Source: an uncultured Agathobacter sp. (GTDB lineage Bacteria > Bacillota > Clostridia > Lachnospirales > Lachnospiraceae). From it: DNA of 64,000 nt. The notes beneath the pieces are model-generated. The model made no database searches. It saw only the letters and a program-made list of their open reading frames with translations, and was not told the DNA's origin. The position numbers and the translations under genes are program-made. This document shows positions 49,779 to 57,316 of the stretch, piece by piece; positions within the stretch are counted from its first letter, which is position 1, and each line of letters opens with the position of its first letter. The stretch spans positions 124,001 to 188,000 of the forward strand of contig CAKRCS010000003.1 in assembly GCA_934307695.1 (NCBI GenBank), written 5' to 3'.

Positions 49779-50525
49779 TTAAATTCGCTTTGCAATCTCG
49801 ATCGCAATATATAATTTGTCCATGTTGTGGTTGGCATCCGCAAGTCCGGAGACATCGTAAACAGCCTGATCCAAGACATCCCCTGTCACGAGGAAATCGT
49901 ACAGATCCCACCCGTAAAAATCGCATACCGCCTGAACGCCTGCAAGCTCCATCTCGACCGCGATGCAGCCCTCCGCCTTTCTCGCTGCAAGTTTTGCCTG
50001 AGTTTCCCGGTATATTGCATCGGTTGTCCAGACTTTTCCCTGTACGTTTGGCAATTTTAATTCATCGAAAATCGCCTTTACGGTTTTGGCGTTTTTTATT
50101 GTTATGTAGTCAGCAGGCGCAGCGTAATTGTAGCTTAATCCCTCCTCCCGATAGCTCTCGGTCGGAATGACAAACTTCCCACTTGTCGCGCTGCTGTCAA
50201 GCGATCCGGCTGATCCAAACATAATAAACTTTTCTGCTCCGGTAAGCCAGTTTACGTCTATCACATCGCCGCCCGCCAGCGCAGAGCCGATATGGCTTAG
50301 GTAGCTTGCAATCTGCATTCCGTCGATGTCGAAGACGTACACGGGCGTTGTGCCATTGCAACAGTGGATGCTCCCGACCTCTTCGTGCCGGTACGTCTTA
50401 CACATGTACTCAAATATCTGTTCCGAAAATACGATGATGCATTTTTCGCAAAGGTGTTTCTGTTCCCCGTAGAAATCTTCCGGTCCGAACAGTGGCTCGG
50501 TGTTGTCAAATGCGGATGTTATCAT
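49779..50525 (-). CDS. Nucleoside phosphorylase-family protein
   Basis: 248 residues of the PNP/UDP phosphorylase superfamily. Visible motifs are GMQIASYLSHIGSALAGGDVID, KFIMFGSAGSLD (phosphate loop), CIAVEMELAGVQAVCDFYG (nucleoside-binding Glu-Met-Glu) and FLVTGDVLDQ. It would cleave a purine or pyrimidine nucleoside. Divergence from textbook PNP sequences makes the substrate uncertain. A short reading frame (50538-50588) ends just before its ribosome binding site. Confidence 0.8.
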   Translation of the reverse strand: MITSAFDNTEPLFGPEDFYGEQKHLCEKCIIVFSEQIFEYMCKTYRHEEVGSIHCCNGTTPVYVFDIDGMQIASYLSHIGSALAGGDVIDVNWLTGAEKFIMFGSAGSLDSSATSGKFVIPTESYREEGLSYNYAAPADYITIKNAKTVKAIFDELKLPNVQGKVWTTDAIYRETQAKLAARKAEGCIAVEMELAGVQAVCDFYGWDLYDFLVTGDVLDQAVYDVSGLADANHNMDKLYIAIEIAKRI

Positions 50526-50845
50526 TGGATGTCTCCTTTATCTTCTTCCTTCCCATTCTGCCATAAATTCGTCAAGGAAGTTCTCCATAATGCGTTGTCT
50601 ATCACGGTTGGTTTGTTAGTGTCTTCTTCCATTACGGTGACGCTCCGATTATATTGTTTATTCTCGAATACACAGATTGACATTCAAAAATTATTATTGT
50701 ACTATTTTTATAGAAGAAATGAGTTTTTTGCCAAGTAAAGTCTTATGACTCCAAAAGGGTGCTCGTTTCTTTTTTATTTTTTCACTAAATCGGCACTTGT
50801 AAAGCAGGTGTTTATAAGCATCGATCTAGTATTTTCATACAGCAT
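50526..50845. other. Gap with a possible leader peptide and otherwise nothing recognised
   Basis: On the minus strand, 50588-50538 reads MENFLDEFMAEWEGRR and then stops, with the stop codon touching the AAGGAG of the nucleosidase-like gene. It may be a leader peptide or the tail of a lost gene. A second overlapping frame ends in the TGA that overlaps the next ATG. The remaining 250 bp are AT-rich, with no repeats, hairpins or frames that I can support. Confidence 0.3.
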
Positions 50846-51484
50846 CTATTCTTCTATGTTCAAGTATTTTTCTACAATCTGCATAGTTTCTTCGATACTT
50901 CTGCTCTCATCCTTCAAAAGTACATGAAACCCGGAATTGAGAAACATATCATAGTTTTCCTGCGAATTTACTCTAGATAGGCACTCTCGGAAATTAGCTA
51001 TTGCCGCGTCCGGATTCTTTTCTTTCAGCAAAAGCTGATAGAGAAACTGTTTCTCTTTATCCGGTCTGTCAAAAAATCTTGACACCGAAATATGAGGATC
51101 TGCCAGCATAATCATTACATGATCTATATCCGATATCTTTTTAAGTGTCTCCAAAGAAATATTGGTGTCAACGAATATCTTTTTATCTGTTGTTTTTACA
51201 AGATCCTCTAGAATTCTTAATTCAAGGATCTCACATTCTTTGGCAGTCCCGGCAACCCAGCTTGCGTACTCATCCGGTGTTCTTCTTATAAATTCCGCCC
51301 AATCTGTCATGGTTGCCGTATACCCAAGATTTGGGAACTCATCATAGTTCAAACCATCCATCAATGCTTCATGGTAATTTTCTTCACACACAATTCCATC
51401 ATATTTTTGCGCAAGTGCCTTCACCATTGTGGATTTTCCGGCATAGGCTGTCCCATTAAAAAAATAAACATTATTGAATTTCAT
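50846..51484 (-). CDS. P-loop nucleotide kinase-like protein
   Basis: 212 residues from the ATG at 51484 (GGAGA upstream). It begins NNVYFFNGTAYAGKSTMVKALA, a Walker A in the form used by small kinases such as cytidylate or shikimate kinases. FVDTNISLETL and MIMLADPHISVSRFFDRPDKEKQFLYQLL look like the lid region with Arg residues. No transmembrane part is seen. I do not know a specific substrate. It stands alone among other accessory genes and has lower GC than the flanking housekeeping genes. Confidence 0.7.
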   Translation of the reverse strand: MKFNNVYFFNGTAYAGKSTMVKALAQKYDGIVCEENYHEALMDGLNYDEFPNLGYTATMTDWAEFIRRTPDEYASWVAGTAKECEILELRILEDLVKTTDKKIFVDTNISLETLKKISDIDHVMIMLADPHISVSRFFDRPDKEKQFLYQLLLKEKNPDAAIANFRECLSRVNSQENYDMFLNSGFHVLLKDESRSIEETMQIVEKYLNIEE

Positions 51485-51542
51485 ACTAATATTCTCCGTA
51501 TTCACGCATGGAAATAATTGTCTAACTTTTTGTATTGTTTCC

Positions 51543-51776
51543 CTATGCATAAGCTGCAAAAGTAGCACCATGCCGGGAATTTATTCTCAAAATATCATAT
51601 AAATATAGTTTATTATCATTTGCATGTCTTATAACCATTCTACCCTTAAAGATATTGTATCCCACTAGTTCACCCGCATTGTCGTATTTAGGAATAGCAA
51701 GTCTAGTATCATAACGATACCATCCATACTTTGCTTTACTATTTATTATACCGCTTTCAGTTATAGAGTTATTATC
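51543..51776 (-). pseudogene. Remnant of a large polyvalent (phage/ICE-type) protein C terminus
   Basis: A 77-codon open stretch without a start codon translates to a coherent protein end: KYGWYRYDTRLAIPKYD, GYNIFKGRMVIRHAND and KLYLYDILRINSRHG. From memory, this resembles the last domain of large polyvalent proteins of phages and conjugative elements, which often end in a nuclease-like fold followed by KKET-type tails. It is cut off by a stop at its 5' side, and its reading frame differs from that of the gene upstream. It suggests that a mobile element once lay here. Confidence 0.5.
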
Positions 51777-52326
51777 TTATACTCCAAAGAATACAGTCAA
51801 TTTTCTTAATGCTCGATATTCCTCTATAATCAGGCAATACACGATCAAATTCACTAATACACTCTTTCCCCTTTTCTGTTTCCAAAAAAACGGCATACCA
51901 CTTTTCCATATCAGCATAAATTGAAATTGCATTGTTCAATTTTTCTTCCTTCGTTGTACCTACTAGCTGCACGTTCAGATTTTGAACAACATAGCGATCC
52001 CATATCGGCTTTTCCGGAAATATTGTTGCAAGCATTTTACTTGAAAAAGACGGCTCGATGTTTCCAGTACATTCATAGAGATATGTAATTATATTTTCAA
52101 AGGTCGGCTTACTATTTTTAACGTTCTCAAAATACTCATAATAAGATTTTCTCCAACTTTCATTCCTTCTTACTATATAAAAGCCGTTGAAAATTCGCTG
52201 AAAATCAATATCAACTGCGACATTGGTAACATGCACTTGTTGCATAATATATTGGTATTTATCGAGTCCCATACTTGATGCCAAGCGTTCCTGAAATACT
52301 TTACTTACATCAAAATTCATATCCAT
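51772..52326 (-). CDS. Hypothetical protein, 184 residues
   Basis: No family recognised with confidence. The composition is that of a soluble, mostly helical protein with many aromatic residues. The middle (FSSKMLATIFPEKPIWDRYVV) and end (LPDYRGISSIKKIDCILWSIR) look well folded and a little like the tail of helix-hairpin-helix DNA glycosylase-type proteins, but that is a guess. AGAGGA lies upstream of the ATG. Codon use is AT-rich compared with the surrounding core genes, in line with acquisition by transfer. Its last bases overlap the polyvalent-protein remnant. Confidence 0.6.
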   Translation of the reverse strand: MDMNFDVSKVFQERLASSMGLDKYQYIMQQVHVTNVAVDIDFQRIFNGFYIVRRNESWRKSYYEYFENVKNSKPTFENIITYLYECTGNIEPSFSSKMLATIFPEKPIWDRYVVQNLNVQLVGTTKEEKLNNAISIYADMEKWYAVFLETEKGKECISEFDRVLPDYRGISSIKKIDCILWSIR

Positions 52327-52474
52327 AACTTTTTTCCTCTAAGTTTCTTTGCGATTGGCTCTGCTCTTTCGCCATGCTCCTGTACTCATACAAAAATTTT
52401 CTGTTACGGATTTTGGAACCATTTTCCTTATCCTTTGCACACCCATGCCGGCAACGAAGCACTCGCTTGTTTTG
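52310..52474 (-). pseudogene. Possible gene remnant with zinc-ribbon-like residues
   Basis: A 54-codon open stretch lacks a proper start and reads RVLRCRHGCAKDKENGSKIRNRKFLYEYRS, then a Gln/Ser-rich tail. The Cys-x-His-x-Cys pattern and basic run could be the end of a DNA-binding or recombinase-like protein. It is bounded by two stops upstream and overlaps the start of the next gene. Chance openness cannot be excluded. Confidence 0.2.
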
Positions 52475-52563
52475 TTATTAAAATTGTAGCAAGCAAATCA
52501 GATCACTACAAAAGCCAAATAGGATGATTCAAAATAAGTAGCAACATAATCAGTCGGACATCT

Positions 52564-53103
52564 CTATAATTCTAATAAATAATACTTCTTACCAGCACAG
52601 TTCATCCAACAGATATTGTATTTTCCGCTTAAAGAAAGCTTATCGTCTTTTTTTCCCGTAGGTTTCTTTATTTCCCCCTGAACTAGCTCCCCACCTCTAA
52701 AATAAGCATATATTCCATCCTGCTTGCTTCCCGAATAAAAGTTCTTATCTTGCACAAGAGTTAAGCAATATGTACTATCAAATCCAGCCTCTTTCAGTTC
52801 TTCCATAAACTTAATGTCCTTTACAAAAGAAAACATCTCCTCCGGATACTGCCCATTAAGAGGGTATTTTAACTCTATCGCATATTTCTCATGCTCGCTA
52901 TAAATCACAATATCAATCTCATGTTTTACCGTCCCCATTATATCGAAAAACTTTGTATTTCTTTCAAATTGCACTTTATAACCAGATAGCTTTGTCCGTA
53001 GAAAAATACCCATTTCATGTTGCAGACTAAATTCGTTATATACTTCAATTTCACCCGTAGCCACCAATGCCATAAATTTCTTTATCAGTTGTTCCAAATT
53101 CAT
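52564..53103 (-). CDS. Putative PD-(D/E)XK-type protein, 179 residues
   Basis: Start at 53103 with GAGGAAAAAGG upstream. After a helical N terminus (LEQLIKKFMALVATGEIEVYNEFSLQHEMGIFL) with a possible catalytic Glu, the core reads HEIDIVIYSEHEKYAIELKYP, a clear D-x(n)-ExK pattern of the restriction-endonuclease-like fold. The end (YFRGGELVQGEI, CWMNCAGKKYYLLEL) is beta-rich. I do not recognise a named family. No methylase or other restriction component is beside it, so it could be a repair or defence nuclease or a non-catalytic relative. Confidence 0.65.
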   Translation of the reverse strand: MNLEQLIKKFMALVATGEIEVYNEFSLQHEMGIFLRTKLSGYKVQFERNTKFFDIMGTVKHEIDIVIYSEHEKYAIELKYPLNGQYPEEMFSFVKDIKFMEELKEAGFDSTYCLTLVQDKNFYSGSKQDGIYAYFRGGELVQGEIKKPTGKKDDKLSLSGKYNICWMNCAGKKYYLLEL

Positions 53104-53274
53104 CCTTTTTCCTCCCCAAAAAAGATTGAGGTGCAACTATTCGCGGGCACCAAATTTCTAACGATACAATCCCGCTAAACCGTATAAAATCGAGCTTTCT
53201 TCCCCAACAAACTAAAAAACTTCCGCTCTCGCTCCGTTCTCTGGAACAACTGCGTCTCTAAACTCAAGCATCGC

Positions 53275-54717
53275 CTATTGGCTCGCCTTCGTCAAGAGCA
53301 CGCATGTCTCCACATGCACTGTCATCCCGAACTGGTCCACCCCGCGGATCTTCTGTATCTCATACCCGCCATCGCACAGTATCCGCAGGTCGCGGGCGAG
53401 GGTTGCCGAGTCGCAGCTTACATAGACGATACGCTCCGGCTGCATCTTAAGCATCGTGTCCAGACAGTCAGTGTCGCAGCCCTTGCGTGGCGGATCTACC
53501 ACGATGACATCCGGATGGCGCATCTCAGAGGCGGCATCCTGCTTTTCGTAGAATGCCGGAAGCACTTCCTCGGCTTTTCCGACAAAGAACTCCGCATTAT
53601 CAATGCCGTTTCTTGCCGCGTTAGCCTTGGCATCCTCGATTGCCTGCGGAATGATCTCCACACCGCAGACCTTCTTGGCGCTTCCCGCCAAAAAGAGCGA
53701 GATTGTTCCGATACCGCAGTACAGATCCCACACGGTCTCCTGCCCTGTGAGTCCGGCATATTCCAGTGCGAGGCTGTACAGCTTTTCGGTCTGCACCGGA
53801 TTTACCTGATAGAAGGAGAGCGGGGAAATGCTAAATGTCAGTGCTTTTCCCGTAAACGGATACCCCTCTGCCTGCATATCACGCACATGGATTGTGTCCG
53901 AGATCGTGTCACTGCCCCAGATCGTGTGTATCTCTTTTCCCATGATGACGTTGGTCTTTTCGCGGTTGAGGCTGATAGAAATGCTGGTCATGTTCTCGAT
54001 CTTCGTCAGCTTCTCCAAGAGCTTGTCCTGCTGTGGAAGGCTGGTCTTGTCGGTGTTTACGATCAGGCATACCATGATCTCCTTGCTGGTAAAGCCCTTC
54101 CGGATCAGCACATGGCGCACAAGCCCTTTTCCGGTTGTCTCATCATACGCCGGAATGCGGTTCTCCTTCATGTATGCCAGGACTGCCTCCAGAATCTCTT
54201 TATTCTCGGCTGCCCCCAGCGCGCAGTCCGTGTTTGCAATGATGGAGTGTGTCCTGCCCGCATAGAAGCCGGTGACCGGATTGCCCTCCTTGTCCGTGCC
54301 GACCGGATACTGTGCCTTGTTGCGGTAATGCCACGGCTCCTCCATCCCTACGATCGGCTCCATGCGCGCATCTACATATTGCGCCTCAAAGCCGCCCAGA
54401 CGGATGAGGTTGTTGCGGATCTTGTTCTCCTTGAACTCTAGCTGCTTTTCATAGCGCAGCGCCTGCAGCTGGCAGCCACCGCACTGTCTGTAAAAATCGC
54501 ACTCCGGCTCGGTGCGGTAAACGGATGCCTTTACCAACTTCTCCAGCCTTGCATACGCATAGTGCTTTTTTGCCTTCATGATCTTTACTTCCGCAATGTC
54601 TCCGATCACCGTATCCTTCACAAAAAGCGTAAAGCCATCGACCTTTCCGATGCCCTCGCCCTCATTGCTCATATCCTCGATCTCGACTGTCAGATGATCA
54701 TTCTTCTGAAATTCCAT
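53275..54717 (-). CDS. rlmD: 23S rRNA (uracil-C5)-methyltransferase, RlmD/RumA type
   Basis: 480 residues from the ATG at 54717 (GGAAGG upstream). The N-terminal TRAM domain (HLTVEIEDMSNEGEGIGKVDGF) is followed by an iron-sulfur-type Cys cluster (ECDFYRQCGGCQLQ, plus a later Cys). The SAM-dependent domain has VWDLYCGIGTISLFLA, the active site has VVDPPRKGCD, and the nucleophile Cys is in IVYVSCDSATLARDL. It methylates a uracil of 23S rRNA (U1939 or U747 by family). A 387-residue frame on the opposite strand is only a shadow of this gene. Confidence 0.9.
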   Translation of the reverse strand: MEFQKNDHLTVEIEDMSNEGEGIGKVDGFTLFVKDTVIGDIAEVKIMKAKKHYAYARLEKLVKASVYRTEPECDFYRQCGGCQLQALRYEKQLEFKENKIRNNLIRLGGFEAQYVDARMEPIVGMEEPWHYRNKAQYPVGTDKEGNPVTGFYAGRTHSIIANTDCALGAAENKEILEAVLAYMKENRIPAYDETTGKGLVRHVLIRKGFTSKEIMVCLIVNTDKTSLPQQDKLLEKLTKIENMTSISISLNREKTNVIMGKEIHTIWGSDTISDTIHVRDMQAEGYPFTGKALTFSISPLSFYQVNPVQTEKLYSLALEYAGLTGQETVWDLYCGIGTISLFLAGSAKKVCGVEIIPQAIEDAKANAARNGIDNAEFFVGKAEEVLPAFYEKQDAASEMRHPDVIVVDPPRKGCDTDCLDTMLKMQPERIVYVSCDSATLARDLRILCDGGYEIQKIRGVDQFGMTVHVETCVLLTKASQ

Positions 54718-54743
54718 AGTTCTTCCTTCCAATATATAAAGTG

Positions 54744-54779
54744 AAAAAAGTGGAAAAGGAACTGACACCTCTTCCACTC
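54744..54779 (-). terminator. Terminator of yhaM
   Basis: An AGTGGAA/TTCCACT stem is followed by TTTTTTC on the minus strand, 19 nt past the yhaM stop and overlapping the rlmD leader. Confidence 0.8.
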
Positions 54780-54797
54780 TTCCTACCGGTATATGTT

Positions 54798-55742
54798 TTA
54801 GTCGCTGGTGCGGCGGATGTTCGTCTCAAGGAGGCGGTTAAAGCCCTGCCACTCCGTGCTCTTGTCCGGGACATTTGCCAGAAGCTCCTTGAAGGTCTCC
54901 ATCTTCGCGTCGATGTTGTCCGCGAAGCTGAGGGCAAGTGCCTCGACCAGTGCCGGCTTCTTCGGTGAACCGTACTCCAGCTCTCCGTGATGAGCAAGAA
55001 TGCAATGCTTTAACTCGTTGCCAAGCACGACCGGGAATCCATCGATCTTACGGATCTCCTCGCCAACCCACTCTGCTCCGATCATGATATGTCCGAGAAG
55101 CTGTCCCTCATCGGTGTAATCATTCTCCGGGAACACAGACAGTTCGCGCAGCTTACCTACATCATGGAAGATTGCGGCGGTAATCAGCAGGTCGCGGTTT
55201 AAAAACGGATAATTCGTTGAAAAATAGTCACAGTTCTTCGCAACGCTTAAGGTATGCTCCAAAAGTCCTCCGACAAAGCCGTGATGTACGCTCTTTGCCG
55301 CAGAGTGGAACTTAAAGCGTGCTGCAAAATCCTTATCGTCAAAGAAGTTATGTAGCAAAGTGCTAAGATACGGATTCTTGACCGTTCCGATCATTCCCAT
55401 AAGCTCTGCATACATTCCGTCGATGTCCTTGCTGCTGACCGGCAGATAATCCTTCGGATCATACTCGCCCTCTCCCACCTTGCGCAGACGCTTGATGGAA
55501 AGCTGTAAATTGCCCTGAAAGCTTGTGATGTCTCCGGTCACTGCAACATAATCGAGCGAATCAAATTCCTCGATCCCGACAGAGCCCGGATCCCAGATCT
55601 TGGCATCGATGGTGCCTGTCTTGTCCTGTAAGATAACATTGTCGTATGGTTTGCCGGATTTGGTCAGCGCCGACTGCTTATATTTACACAGATAAACCTC
55701 GCTGATGCGTTCTCCTTCACGCAGTGATTCAATATACTTCAT
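54798..55742 (-). CDS. yhaM: 3'-5' exoribonuclease YhaM (HD domain)
   Basis: 314 residues. The N-terminal OB-fold (about 1-95, ISEVYLCKYKQSALTKSGKPYDNVILQDKTG) binds nucleic acid. The HD phosphohydrolase domain (about 155-290) has HHGFVGGLLEHTLSVAKNC, then FHDVGKLREL with the metal-binding His-Asp pair, and CILAHHGELEYGSP. The order OB fold then HD is diagnostic for YhaM/CBF1, a Firmicute RNA- and DNA-degrading enzyme. It starts 11 nt after the HtrA-like gene. Confidence 0.9.
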   Translation of the reverse strand: MKYIESLREGERISEVYLCKYKQSALTKSGKPYDNVILQDKTGTIDAKIWDPGSVGIEEFDSLDYVAVTGDITSFQGNLQLSIKRLRKVGEGEYDPKDYLPVSSKDIDGMYAELMGMIGTVKNPYLSTLLHNFFDDKDFAARFKFHSAAKSVHHGFVGGLLEHTLSVAKNCDYFSTNYPFLNRDLLITAAIFHDVGKLRELSVFPENDYTDEGQLLGHIMIGAEWVGEEIRKIDGFPVVLGNELKHCILAHHGELEYGSPKKPALVEALALSFADNIDAKMETFKELLANVPDKSTEWQGFNRLLETNIRRTSD

Positions 55743-55753
55743 AATTCCTCCAT

Positions 55754-57145
55754 CTATTGCAACGTGCCAACCGTCACTTCACATGTGATCGTTGCGTAAT
55801 CACTGGCACCCTTGCGTTTTATTTCTATGTCCACGATATTTCCCGGCGTAAGTTCAAGTAAAGCGCCCGAATACGCCACATCCGAGCTTACCTTCTGCCC
55901 ATTGATGCTGGTGATCACATCCCCGCTCTGAATGCCCGCATTCATTGCCGGAGAGTCCATGACAACCTCCTTGACGTATACCCCCTTCGGGATACCGTAG
56001 GTTCCCTCAATCTTGCTGGTGACCGTCGATACCTTCATGCCCAGATACGGAATGTCCTCGCCTGCACACAGCTTCCCGATCACTGGTAAAAGCTCCTGCG
56101 CACAGATTGCAGTAAGTGTGTTTTCCGCCCTTGAGGCACTATAATCCTGCATCACGATCCCGATGATCTCACCATCCACGTTGATCAGGACTCCGCTTCC
56201 GTCCTTATCTGCCACAATATCGGTCGTATATACCGTATAGTTGCTGTCCTCCACGCTTATCGTATTGTTGGTGGAGGTAATATTTCCTGTCAGGATCGAG
56301 TAATTCGTCCCAAGCGGACTTCCGAGCGCGATCGCGATCATGCCGCCGTGTACCATCATCGCATTGCTGATGGTTGCCACCGTCTTTGGCTCACCGACAT
56401 CCGCTTTTAAGACAGAAAGGATCGCAAGACCTGTGTTCTTGTCCTCCTTCTTAAGCGTTGCATCACAGACTGCATCATCCCAGAAGGTCACACTGATCCT
56501 GGATGCATTCTTTATCACTTTACGCTCTGTGAGGATCAGATATTCCGAATCATTCTCCATAATGATCACGCCGGATCCCGAATCCTCCGCCTCATAGGAA
56601 TTGTTGAAAAGATCCTTATCGCTTCTGACACTTGTGATGGTCACAACAGACGCATTGGCAGTTATTCCGATCCCGTACAGCTCCTCCTGCAGCTTCTGGT
56701 ATGCATCGAGCGTCAGCACCACATCCGAAGTCGTTGTCTCATCCACGCCTGCCGGATCCTTCTCCGTTTTTTCATCTGCCGGTTCGCTGTCCGGCTCTTC
56801 GCCGGTATCCACAGAGTCACCTGTCTCCGTAGAAAGCACCTCCGTCTCGTCCGAAGCGGTCTCGCTCTCCGTGTCCGGAATCGGAGTCTGCGAATCATCC
56901 TCCGTGTCCTTTGTCTCCGCCAGAGTGGTCTCACTCTGCTGTGATTCCTTCGCATACAGCCCTTCTGTGTACGCATGCAGACGCGGAAGCAAAAGAGCAA
57001 AGACCAGACAAGCCATTCCCGCAAACACGATGCCGCACAATGCAGAAACAAGCAGGCGCACAAACGCCTTTTTCTTGCTGATCGGCTTTTCTTTTATTTT
57101 TTCCCGGACAAATGACTGGTTCTTCTGTAACTGATTATCTTCCAT
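55754..57145 (-). CDS. HtrA-like membrane protein with degenerate protease domain and PDZ
   Basis: 463 residues. A cytoplasmic basic start leads to one membrane helix (about 30-55), then a long acidic Ser/Thr/Glu linker (about 65-135), a trypsin-like domain (about 140-360) and a C-terminal PDZ domain (YLGMKVSTVTSKIEGTYGIP, GVYVKEVVMDSPAMNAGIQSGDVITSING). The catalytic positions are altered: the His region reads LILTERKVI where HtrA has ILTNNHVI, the Asp position reads TGLAIL where HtrA has DLAVL, and the Ser loop is KDGSGVL where HtrA has GNSGGPL. It is probably a pseudoprotease that binds peptides through its PDZ. Confidence 0.82.
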   Translation of the reverse strand: MEDNQLQKNQSFVREKIKEKPISKKKAFVRLLVSALCGIVFAGMACLVFALLLPRLHAYTEGLYAKESQQSETTLAETKDTEDDSQTPIPDTESETASDETEVLSTETGDSVDTGEEPDSEPADEKTEKDPAGVDETTTSDVVLTLDAYQKLQEELYGIGITANASVVTITSVRSDKDLFNNSYEAEDSGSGVIIMENDSEYLILTERKVIKNASRISVTFWDDAVCDATLKKEDKNTGLAILSVLKADVGEPKTVATISNAMMVHGGMIAIALGSPLGTNYSILTGNITSTNNTISVEDSNYTVYTTDIVADKDGSGVLINVDGEIIGIVMQDYSASRAENTLTAICAQELLPVIGKLCAGEDIPYLGMKVSTVTSKIEGTYGIPKGVYVKEVVMDSPAMNAGIQSGDVITSINGQKVSSDVAYSGALLELTPGNIVDIEIKRKGASDYATITCEVTVGTLQ

Positions 57146-57207
57146 TTATAACCCTCATCCTAATCTGTCATACATGCAACTTTTTGTGCAAAAGTCCAAC
57201 AAATTAT

Positions 57208-57236
57208 ATTATATGCGCAAATATCGCCTCTTGCAA
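57208..57236 (-). promoter_or_regulatory. Promoter of the HtrA-like/yhaM genes
   Basis: The minus strand has TTGCAA (57236-57231), a 17-bp spacer and TATAAT (57213-57208). Confidence 0.75.
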
Positions 57237-57247
57237 CTTTTTTTAGT

Positions 57248-57275
57248 TTGCTTACCGCACCGGATAGGTTATAAT
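57248..57275 (+). promoter_or_regulatory. Promoter of the mutS2 operon
   Basis: TTGCTT (57248-57253), a 16-bp spacer and a perfect TATAAT (57270-57275), 42 nt before mutS2. It is back to back with the HtrA-like promoter. Confidence 0.75.
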
Positions 57276-57316
57276 AGAAGCCAAAAGAGCCTTGTCAGAT
57301 TCAAAAGGAGAGCACC

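Noticed and set aside
53278..54441. 387-residue frame on the plus strand
   Set aside because: It lies wholly antisense to rlmD, whose motifs are complete; its composition is that of a shadow frame.
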